NCBI GenBank assembly: GCA_013813135.1
Contig: JACCSF010000155.1
Coordinates: forward strand, 1-10,839
From: Thermoleophilaceae bacterium
GTDB lineage: Bacteria; Actinomycetota; Thermoleophilia; Solirubrobacterales; Thermoleophilaceae
Reading direction: 5' to 3'
DNA length: 10,839 nt
This document shows, piece after piece, positions 5,676 through 10,839 of this stretch. How positions within the stretch are numbered: position 1 is the first letter of the stretch; every line of letters begins with the position of its first letter. The translations under genes were made by a program, and so were the position numbers. The notes below the pieces were generated by a model. It was given only the letters and a program-made list of their open reading frames with translations, did no database searches and had not been told where the DNA came from.

Positions 5676-7127
5676 TTACATCCCCTGGCCGCAAGGCCCT
5701 TCCTCACGCACGCAATCCTGCGGGTCGACGTCGTCGCGCAGCCCCTTGAACGAGGGCGCGCGCATGGTGCCGGTGCGGGTCCATTCGCGCAGCTCGACCC
5801 GGGCGACCAGGCGCGGCTCGACGAACGCCGTGCCCTTCGGCGGCTGCCGGCCCTCGAACGGTGACGCGTCCCGGCGCAGGGGCTCCAGCTCGCGCTGCAC
5901 CAGGGCAAGCGTCTTCTCGGTGAAGCCCGTGCCGACCTTGCCGGCGTAGGCCAGCTTGCCGTCCTCCATGACGCCGACGGCGAGCGCGCCGAGCCGGCCG
6001 CTGCGCCCGCCCTCGCCCGGCGTCCAGCCGCCGATCACCACGTCCTGCTCGCAGACGTTCTTGATCTTCAGCCAGGCGGAGCTGCGCCCGCCAGGCTGGT
6101 AGGCGCTGTCGAGCCGCTTGGCCACGATGCCCTCTATGCCGAGCTCCCGCGTGGCCTCGAGCAGCGCGGTCCCCTCGCCGCGGTGGTACGCGGGGGCGCG
6201 CCACGCGGGCCCTTCCAGCTCCAGCGCCTCGAGCAGCTCGCGCCGCTGCTCGTACGGAAGCGGCAGCGTCGAGTGGCCGTCGAGGTAGAGCAGGTCGAAG
6301 ATGACGTAGGTGACCGGCGTGTCGCGCGCCCGCCGCCTCACCGCGGAGTCCGACGCCAGGTGCATGCGCGACTGGAGGCGCTCGAAGCTCGGCCTGCCCT
6401 GCTCGTCGAAGGCCACCACCTCGCCGTCGAGGATGACCCGGCGCGCCCCCAGCTCGCGGGCGAGCTCGCGCACCTCCGGATAGCGCGGCGTGAAGTCGCT
6501 GAAGTTGCGCCCCTGCAGCGCGATGTGGCCGTGGTCGAGGAAGGCGACGGTGCGGATGCCGTCCCACTTGACCTCGAAGCCCCACGTCTCCTCCACCCGC
6601 GGCAGCCGGTCCGGGCGCGCGAGCATCGGCGCGAGCCGGTCCGGCATCGGCTCGTAGCCGGGCTCCGCGGGTGGGTCCATGCGGTGGATCAGCCAGTCCC
6701 TGCCGCGCGTCGGGAAGAGCGCGTAGCGGCCCTGAAAGCGCTTGCCGTGGAACGTGGCGATCACCTCGTTCTCGCGGAACTTCTCGGCCTCGTAGGTGCC
6801 GCTGTCCCAGACCGCCATCGTGCCGGCACCGTACTCGCCCTTCGGGATCTCACCCTCGAAGTCGATGTACTCGAGCGGGTGGTCCTCGGTGTGCACGGCG
6901 AGGCGATTCTCCTCGGGGTGCTGCGGGATGCCGCGCGGCAGCGCCCACGACACCAGCACGCCGTCGTGCTCTAGGCGCAGGTCCCAGTGCAGGCGGCGGG
7001 CGTGGTGCTCCTGGACGACGAAGCGGCCCTTGGCCGGTCCGCCGTCGCGCCCGCCCGTCGGCTCGGACGTCTTGCCGAAGTCTCGCTTGGCGCGGTAGCT
7101 CTCAAGTTTCTCCGCCAACACGCTCAC
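5676..7127 (-). CDS. ligD: LigD 3'-phosphoesterase plus ATP-dependent DNA ligase
   Basis: This 483-residue protein carries the PE and LIG parts of LigD without the polymerase. The phosphoesterase (about 35-150) removes 3'-terminal ribonucleotides and phosphates. By alignment with Pseudomonas LigD its metal and phosphate residues would be H41, H47, D49, R51, H83 and Y87, all present. The ligase core (about 163-365) has motif I EVKWDGIR with the AMP-accepting K187, DGE at 234-236, EGIVAKR at 332-338 and WLKIK at 352-356. The OB domain (about 360-470) ends in a GLRDDVDPQDC stretch. The GTG start at 7127 lies inside the HAD gene (26-base overlap). A second GTG two codons on is an alternative, and neither has a strong Shine-Dalgarno site. 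The domain split PE-LIG / Ku / POL differs from the fused forms of Mycobacterium (POL-PE-LIG) and Pseudomonas (PE-LIG-POL). Confidence 0.96.
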   Translation of the reverse strand: MSVLAEKLESYRAKRDFGKTSEPTGGRDGGPAKGRFVVQEHHARRLHWDLRLEHDGVLVSWALPRGIPQHPEENRLAVHTEDHPLEYIDFEGEIPKGEYGAGTMAVWDSGTYEAEKFRENEVIATFHGKRFQGRYALFPTRGRDWLIHRMDPPAEPGYEPMPDRLAPMLARPDRLPRVEETWGFEVKWDGIRTVAFLDHGHIALQGRNFSDFTPRYPEVRELARELGARRVILDGEVVAFDEQGRPSFERLQSRMHLASDSAVRRRARDTPVTYVIFDLLYLDGHSTLPLPYEQRRELLEALELEGPAWRAPAYHRGEGTALLEATRELGIEGIVAKRLDSAYQPGGRSSAWLKIKNVCEQDVVIGGWTPGEGGRSGRLGALAVGVMEDGKLAYAGKVGTGFTEKTLALVQRELEPLRRDASPFEGRQPPKGTAFVEPRLVARVELREWTRTGTMRAPSFKGLRDDVDPQDCVREEGPCGQGM

Positions 7128-7785
7128 CGTACCCGGCGGCGAGCGGTGTCTCGTCCAGATGGTCGCGCAGCTCGTCGATCGACTCGAACACCACCACGGC
7201 CCCGGCCTCGCGCAGCTCCGCCGCCGAGAAGCCGCCGGTCAGCACGGCGACCGTCTCGATCCCCGCGCGCTTCGCCGCCTCGCAGTCCCATGTCGAGTCG
7301 CCGACCATGACGGCGTCGCCGCCGCCGGCCTTGTCCATCGCGGCGTCCACCAGGTCCGGTTCGGGCTTGGTGGCCTCCACGTCCCCCGAGTCGGTCCAGT
7401 CGTCGACCAGCTCGCGGGCATCGAGCAGGTCGAGGTAGTGCTCGACCTCGTCGGGCTTGGCCGAGCTCGCCAGCACGACCGCGTGGCCGCGCTTCTTCAG
7501 TTCCTCGATCAGCTCGCACGCGCCCTGGAAGGGCTCGACCTCTTCGATCAGCGCCATGTAGAGCGCTTTCTCGGCCGCGCGGATGTCCTCGCCCTTCTCC
7601 TCCTCCACAGCGTCGCCGCAGAGCGTCTTGACCAGGTGGTCGCCGCCCATGCCGATGAGACGGTGGATGCGCCAGATCGGCAGCACCTCGCCGTGCCGGC
7701 GGAAGGCGCGGTACCAGGCCAGGGCGTGCTGGTAGTTCGTGTCGACCAGGGTCCCGTCGATGTCGAGGATGGCCGCGGGCGGCAT
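7102..7785 (-). CDS. HAD-superfamily hydrolase (phosphatase-like)
   Basis: This 227-residue cytoplasmic enzyme has all four haloacid dehalogenase motifs. Motif I is DIDGTLVD (8-15) with nucleophile D8 and acid D10, motif II is Ser107/Ser108, motif III is K140 in ATKPEPD, and motif IV is GDSTWDCEA (162-170) with D163 and D167. An alpha-helical cap of the phosphoglycolate phosphatase/beta-phosphoglucomutase type fills about 16-85. The substrate is unknown; a small phosphate ester is most likely. ATG 7785 has GGGGAGG 2 bases upstream, a rather tight spacing. It is the first gene of the end-joining operon and its 3' end overlaps ligD by 26 bases. That placement permits, but does not show, a role in cleaning nucleotides or DNA ends. 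Confidence 0.92.
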   Translation of the reverse strand: MPPAAILDIDGTLVDTNYQHALAWYRAFRRHGEVLPIWRIHRLIGMGGDHLVKTLCGDAVEEEKGEDIRAAEKALYMALIEEVEPFQGACELIEELKKRGHAVVLASSAKPDEVEHYLDLLDARELVDDWTDSGDVEATKPEPDLVDAAMDKAGGGDAVMVGDSTWDCEAAKRAGIETVAVLTGGFSAAELREAGAVVVFESIDELRDHLDETPLAAGYGERVGGET

Positions 7786-7787
7786 GG

Positions 7788-7794
7788 CCTCCCC
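7788..7794 (-). promoter_or_regulatory. Shine-Dalgarno site of the HAD gene
   Basis: GGGGAGG on the minus strand sits only 2 bases before ATG 7785. The tight spacing may lower efficiency, but no other ATG nearby fits the HAD fold better. Confidence 0.5.
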
Positions 7795-7856
7795 TTTCCC
7801 TCGTACATACGTCCATAACCGCGGCGCGCTACGTGTCGGGGGCCGATCAGGGGGCG

Positions 7857-7870
7857 ACTAGACCACTAGT
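7857..7870. repeat. Short inverted repeat in the divergent intergenic region
   Basis: ACTAG-ACCA-CTAGT is a 5-base inverted repeat with a 4-base centre, 8 bases before the CAP-domain start codon. The surrounding 93-base region must hold the promoters of both the end-joining operon and the CAP gene, yet I see no convincing -35/-10 pair. It could be an operator. Confidence 0.3.
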
Positions 7871-7878
7871 TCTTTCGG

Positions 7879-8436
7879 ATGACTCACCCCTTCCCGCGTC
7901 TAGTCGTTGTCGTGCTCGCCGTCATGGCCGGGTCGCTGCTCGCTGCCCCCACGGCACTGGCCGAGCAGGCGTGCCCCGCCGCCAACGCGACGCCGGCCAA
8001 CGCGACCAAGCGCGAGATCCTCCGCGCCACGCTGTGCGGGCTGAACCGCGAGCGCGCGGACCACGGCCTCCGGAGGCTGAAGCTGAACAAGCGCCTGTCG
8101 CGGGCCGCCCGCCGCCACGCGCGCGACATGGCCCGGCGCAACTACTTCTCGCACGACACGCTGGGCGGAGGATCGTTCGTCGACCGGATCCGCAGGGAGG
8201 GCTACCTGAAGGGCGCCCACAGCTGGGTCGTGGGCGAGAACCTCGCCTGGGGGAGCCGCGCCTTCTCGCGCCCGCGCGTGATCATGCGGATGTGGATGAA
8301 CAGCCCCGGCCACCGGGCGAACATCCTCAACGCGTCGTTTAGCGAGATCGGCATCGGCGTGGCCTACGACGCCCCCGTCGCCCGCGGCGGCGAGCCGGCC
8401 GGCACCTACGCGACCGAGTTCGGCCGGCGCGGCTAG
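7879..8436 (+). CDS. Secreted CAP/SCP-domain protein
   Basis: This 185-residue exported protein is of the CAP superfamily (cysteine-rich secretory/antigen 5/PR-1; SCP in bacteria). The N-terminus has a Sec signal: a hydrophobic stretch at about 8-24, then APTALA with likely cleavage after A28. The CAP domain covers about 47-183. LCGLNRERADHGL opens it, NYFSHD supplies H92, GENLAWG supplies E120 and SPGHRANIL supplies H145, which are the usual cavity residues; EIGIGVAY is the closing strand. C32 and C53 may form a disulfide. The first helices are unusually arginine-rich (about 65-87). There is no clear Shine-Dalgarno site before ATG 7879, but the signal peptide supports this start. Bacterial CAP proteins are mostly of unknown activity; lipid binding and cell-wall roles have been proposed for relatives. 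Confidence 0.92.
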   Translation: MTHPFPRLVVVVLAVMAGSLLAAPTALAEQACPAANATPANATKREILRATLCGLNRERADHGLRRLKLNKRLSRAARRHARDMARRNYFSHDTLGGGSFVDRIRREGYLKGAHSWVVGENLAWGSRAFSRPRVIMRMWMNSPGHRANILNASFSEIGIGVAYDAPVARGGEPAGTYATEFGRRG

Positions 8437-8437
8437 T

Positions 8438-8472
8438 TTCCCGCCACGCCTGCCCGGGAAGTAACCAGGCGT
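8438..8472 (+). promoter_or_regulatory. Two interlocking inverted repeats (possible H-type pseudoknot) over the cyclase start
   Basis: Stem 1 pairs TTCCCG (8438-8443) with CGGGAA (8455-8460). Stem 2 pairs ACGCCTG (8446-8452) with CAGGCGT (8466-8472). The order is S1a, S2a, S1b, S2b with connecting loops of 2, 2 and 5 bases, which suits an H-type pseudoknot. Stem 2 contains the first two bases of the GTG start codon, and S1b contains GGGAA, the only weak Shine-Dalgarno-like sequence. Confidence 0.4.
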
Positions 8473-9388
8473 GAAGCGTTTCTGGTTGGCAGCCGCGCTG
8501 ACAGCGGGCGTCCTGGCGAGTTCCGCGCCTGTTTCGGCCCACGGTGGTGGCGGCGGTGGGCTGTGGGGGGCTTTCGACAACGGCCTCGGCTCGGCGAAGT
8601 ACATCGACCTGTCTCACGTGCTGACCCCCCAGATCCCGGTCTGGAAGGGTTTCGGGCCGTCCTTCTTCGAGCCCACCGTCGATCCGGCCACCGGCCAGCC
8701 GTACACCTACGCCAAGGATGGGTTCGAGGCGACCGCATACCGCCTCTCCACCGATCAGTTCGGCACGCAGCTCGACCCGCCGGCGCACTGGGCGCCGGAG
8801 TACGCGGCGATCGACGAGCTGCCGCCGACGTTCGCAGTGCGCAAGCTCGTGGTGATCTCGATCGTGCGGCAGGTCAAGAACGACTTCAACTACCACATGC
8901 AGGTCTCCGACATCCTCCGCTTCGAGCGCCGGCACGGCCGCATCCCGGCCGGCAGCGTGGTGTTCGTCCGCTCCGACTGGTCGAAGCGCTGGCCCGACCC
9001 CGCCCTCTCGGCGCTCACCGAGTTCCCGGGCGTCTCGCTGGACGCTTTGCAGTTCCTCCACCTCAAGCGCCACATCCTCTTCCACGGCCACGAGCCGCTC
9101 GACACCGACTCCACCCCCACGCTCGAGGGCGAGGCCTGGCTGATGCACAACGGGTTCGCTCAGGCCGAGGGCGTCGCCGACCTGTCCGGCGTGCCCGCCA
9201 CCGGGTGCCTCGTCAACATGGGCTTCCCGCGCTTCGGCGGGGGCGTCGGCGGCTTCGCCCGCTTTGTCGCCATCTGCCCGCCTGACACGAAGCGCGGCGT
9301 GCGCATCGGAGAGGTGCCCGAGGCGCCGTTGCAGCAGTACTCAACTCCGCTGCACTGGGATCCCGCCCTGGGCATGAGGGTCCGCTGA
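8471..9388 (+). CDS. Secreted cyclase-family (kynurenine formamidase-like) metal hydrolase
   Basis: This 305-residue protein is of the cyclase family (KynB formamidase, isatin hydrolase and polyketide 'cyclase' relatives). It has a Sec signal (residues 1-23, cleavage likely after VSA) followed by a six-glycine run. The family opening YIDLSHVLTPQIPVW lies at 44-58. The metal motif, normally HxGTHxDxPxH, reads QFGTQLDPPAH at 96-106, so D102 and H106 remain but two usual histidines are Gln96 and Gln100. The later PATGCLVNMGFP block (242-253) and the GGFARFVAICPP strand (260-271) are typical. The GTG start at 8471 is supported by the signal peptide; there is no strong ribosome site. It lies 34 bases after the CAP gene, probably in the same transcript, and ends 7 bases from the convergent topoisomerase gene. 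The substrate is unknown. Confidence 0.9.
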   Translation: MKRFWLAAALTAGVLASSAPVSAHGGGGGGLWGAFDNGLGSAKYIDLSHVLTPQIPVWKGFGPSFFEPTVDPATGQPYTYAKDGFEATAYRLSTDQFGTQLDPPAHWAPEYAAIDELPPTFAVRKLVVISIVRQVKNDFNYHMQVSDILRFERRHGRIPAGSVVFVRSDWSKRWPDPALSALTEFPGVSLDALQFLHLKRHILFHGHEPLDTDSTPTLEGEAWLMHNGFAQAEGVADLSGVPATGCLVNMGFPRFGGGVGGFARFVAICPPDTKRGVRIGEVPEAPLQQYSTPLHWDPALGMRVR

Positions 9389-9395
9389 GCTGCGG

Positions 9396-10475
9396 CTAGA
9401 CGGCGACCGCTTCGAGGTCCTCGATCAGGTCGTCGGTTTCCTCGACGGGGTCCGAGTCCCTGTTCTTCGCGAGCAGGTCGAGCACGCCCTCCTCGATCGC
9501 CCCCTGCAGGTCCGGCCAGGCGGCGGTGTCGTCGACCAGCTCGGGGAGCACCCCGGCGATGGTGAGGCCGCCGTCGAAGCGGTCGAATACGCGCGGGTCG
9601 ATGTACGAGGTGCGGGCCACCGTCGGGGTGTTGCCGAGGTAGCGCGCCACCTCCTTGACCGCGCGCGACTTGGCGCGCTTGCGAGAGGTCTTCGTCCCGT
9701 GGGCGGGACCTGAGACAGCCAGTGCCACGGCCGCCAGCACGGTGCCGCTCCACGTGCGGAAGTCCTTGGCGCTGTACTCCTCGCCCGCGGCGCCCTTGAC
9801 GTATTCGTTGATGTCGGCCGACTTCACGTTGACCCAGCGGCGGCCGATCTTGTAGGCCAGCAGCTCGTCGCCGCCTCCGCGCCGCTGCCTGAGCGCGCGC
9901 ACGAGGCCTGCGACCTCGGGGTCGCCGATCGTCTGGAGCCTGCGCTGGCCGCCCTTGGCCTCGTAGTCGAACGTGACCTGGTCGCCGGAGACGGTGACGT
10001 GCCGCTTCTGCACGGTGGCGATGCCGTAGGTGTCGTTCTCCTCGGCGTAGTCCTCCGAGCCGATACGGAAGAAGCCGCGGTCGAGCAGCCGCACGGCGCA
10101 GGCGAGCACCTTCTCGCGCGGCATCCCGTCCCGGCCGATGTCCGCGACCACGCGCCGGCGCAGCCGCGGGAGGGCGCGGGCGAAGTGGATCATCGACTCG
10201 AACTTCTCCGCGTCGCGGCGCTCGCGCCAGCGGTCGTGGTAGCGGTACTGCTTGCGCCCCGCCGCGTCGATGCCGGTGGCCTGGATGTGGCCCATCGGAT
10301 AGGGGCAGATCCAGACGGTCTCCCAGGCCGGCGGGATGGCGAGCTCGCGGATGCGCTCAAGCACGGTCGGCTCCGTGATCCGCCGGCCGTCCTCGTCGAG
10401 GTACTCGAAGCTCTTGCCGCGCCGGCGACGCGCGATTCCGGTGTCCGAGCAGTCCACTCGTCTCAGCCTGGCCAT
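9396..10475 (-). CDS. DNA topoisomerase IB (poxvirus/bacterial type)
   Basis: This 359-residue type IB topoisomerase relaxes supercoils by nicking one strand through a 3'-phosphotyrosine and needs no ATP. By comparison with vaccinia and Deinococcus enzymes the catalytic set is R137 (FFRIGS), K157 (VQKRHV), R240 (KDFRTWSGT), N282 (LGNTPT, in place of the viral His, as in bacterial enzymes) and Y291 (RTSYIDP). All are present. The N-terminal domain (about 1-95), with IPPAWETVWICP and GHIQATGID, is typical. The C-terminal 40 residues are acidic. ATG 10475 is chosen because GGGAGG lies 4 bases upstream. The frame remains open to 10772, but that stretch overlaps the next gene and has no domain. 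It is convergent with the cyclase gene, with a 7-base gap. Confidence 0.95.
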   Translation of the reverse strand: MARLRRVDCSDTGIARRRRGKSFEYLDEDGRRITEPTVLERIRELAIPPAWETVWICPYPMGHIQATGIDAAGRKQYRYHDRWRERRDAEKFESMIHFARALPRLRRRVVADIGRDGMPREKVLACAVRLLDRGFFRIGSEDYAEENDTYGIATVQKRHVTVSGDQVTFDYEAKGGQRRLQTIGDPEVAGLVRALRQRRGGGDELLAYKIGRRWVNVKSADINEYVKGAAGEEYSAKDFRTWSGTVLAAVALAVSGPAHGTKTSRKRAKSRAVKEVARYLGNTPTVARTSYIDPRVFDRFDGGLTIAGVLPELVDDTAAWPDLQGAIEEGVLDLLAKNRDSDPVEETDDLIEDLEAVAV

Positions 10476-10479
10476 GGCG

Positions 10480-10485
10480 CCTCCC
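10480..10485 (-). promoter_or_regulatory. Shine-Dalgarno site of the topoisomerase gene
   Basis: GGGAGG on the minus strand stands 4 bases before ATG 10475. It decides this start over ATG 10487, which would place the site inside the coding region. Confidence 0.7.
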
Positions 10486-10541
10486 ATGCCCGCTCGGAGT
10501 ACCGGCCAAAACCATACGCATGACGTCTGGGGTCCCCACCC

Positions 10542-10562
10542 GGCCGGGCGCGGCCCCCGGCC
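10542..10562 (-). terminator. Possible GC-rich hairpin terminator of the IMPase-like gene
   Basis: GGCCGGG (10542-10548) and CCCGGCC (10556-10562) are perfect complements around a 7-base loop, starting 2 bases after the IMPase stop on the minus strand. There is no U-tract, so this is suggestive only. The remaining gap to the topoisomerase gene shows no clear promoter. Confidence 0.35.
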
Positions 10563-10564
10563 CG

Positions 10565-10839
10565 CTAGAAGCGCTCCCGCAGCCGCTCCACCAGCTCGGG
10601 TGAGCGCGCCGCGAACGTCCGGGAGCGCATCTGCAGGTCGAGCGCGTCTCCGCCCGGCAACGCGACCGTGCCGCCGGCCTCGCGCACGATCAGCTGCGCC
10701 GCCGCCACGTCCACCGAGCGCACCTCGCGCAGGGTGAGCATCGCGTCCAGGCGGCCACCTGCAACCAGGCACATCGACGCGGCGACCGACCCCAGTGCGC
10801 GCAGCCGCCGCGCACCCAGCGCCCCGAGCACCTCCGAGG
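10565..10839 (-). CDS. Inositol monophosphatase-like phosphatase, C-terminal part only
   Basis: The gene runs off the window edge and only its last ~91 residues are seen. The frame is open through 10839, so the GTG at 10831 is not the true start. The segment LRALGSVAASMCLVAGGRLDAM corresponds to the GS..LxLxxVAAGRxDA helix of the IMPase/FBPase superfamily. SVDVAAAQLIVREAGG corresponds to the WDxAAGxLIVxEAGG motif, whose Asp binds a metal ion; the usual Trp is Val here. The C-terminal ~35 residues (DLQMRSRTFAARSPELVERL) are typical of the end of the fold. The substrate could be inositol phosphate, histidinol phosphate or PAP; the visible part cannot decide. It is upstream of the topoisomerase on the same strand, 89 bases away. 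Confidence 0.85.
   Translation of the reverse strand, partial: SEVLGALGARRLRALGSVAASMCLVAGGRLDAMLTLREVRSVDVAAAQLIVREAGGTVALPGGDALDLQMRSRTFAARSPELVERLRERF

Noticed and set aside
7786..7878. Promoters of the divergent HAD operon and CAP gene
   Set aside because: Weak candidates exist (for example TATGGA on the minus strand with CCGACA at 16 bases), but none is better than chance in this composition, so none is listed.
8339..9148. 269-codon minus-strand frame opposite the cyclase
   Set aside because: It has no domain or ribosome site and lies opposite a signal-peptide-bearing cyclase-family gene.
10476..10772. N-terminal extension of the topoisomerase up to 10772
   Set aside because: It would overlap the IMPase-like gene in another frame, has no domain content, and a good GGGAGG site marks ATG 10475.
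1..10839. CRISPR array, tRNA, insertion sequence or prophage signals
   Set aside because: No regularly spaced repeats, cloverleaf-like sequences, transposase motifs or terminal repeats were recognised on reading both strands.

Overview
This GC-rich window, with long spurious antisense frames opposite nearly every gene, looks like the chromosome of a high-GC actinobacterium. The gene content points to the Thermoleophilia/Solirubrobacterales side: a seven-iron type ferredoxin, an Mrp ATPase without the C-terminal CxxC, a split LigD with Ku, a zincin of the type called 'F420 biosynthesis-associated', and a bacterial topoisomerase IB. The lineage is an inference from protein flavour only. No rRNA, tRNA, CRISPR array, insertion sequence or phage gene is seen, and no stretch longer than 300 bases lacks a gene.

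Layout. 28-294 (+) is a di-cluster ferredoxin. It ends 5 bases from the convergent Mrp/ApbC-type iron-sulfur carrier ATPase (300-1448, -), so two iron-sulfur genes meet tail to tail. 1449-1606 holds two GC-rich hairpins. 1607-2128 (-) is a very basic histone H1-like/coiled-coil protein with a good Shine-Dalgarno site and its own plausible sigma-70-like promoter in an AT-rich island (about 2187-2245).

The core of the window is a tightly packed minus-strand operon, 7785 down to 2298, read in this order: HAD hydrolase, LigD phosphoesterase-ligase, Ku, LigD polymerase, a double-module VOC (glyoxalase-fold) protein, and a zinc-dependent zincin. Junctions are a 26-base overlap, a 12-base gap, TAGTG, GTGA and a 2-base gap, so co-translation is likely. 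Ku, the ligase and the polymerase together make a complete bacterial non-homologous end-joining (NHEJ) machine: end binding, 3'-end cleaning, ribonucleotide/gap fill-in and sealing. The HAD, VOC and zincin proteins are passengers or accessory proteins of unknown role.

Divergent from that operon, on the plus strand, lie two exported proteins: a CAP/SCP-domain protein (7879-8436) and a secreted cyclase-family (kynurenine formamidase-like) hydrolase (8471-9388). The 34 bases between them contain two interlocking inverted repeats that could form an H-type pseudoknot over the second gene's GTG start. Convergent with the cyclase is a complete topoisomerase IB (9396-10475, -) with all five catalytic residues. 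Upstream of it the window ends inside an inositol-monophosphatase-like gene (10565-10839, -, 5' end missing).
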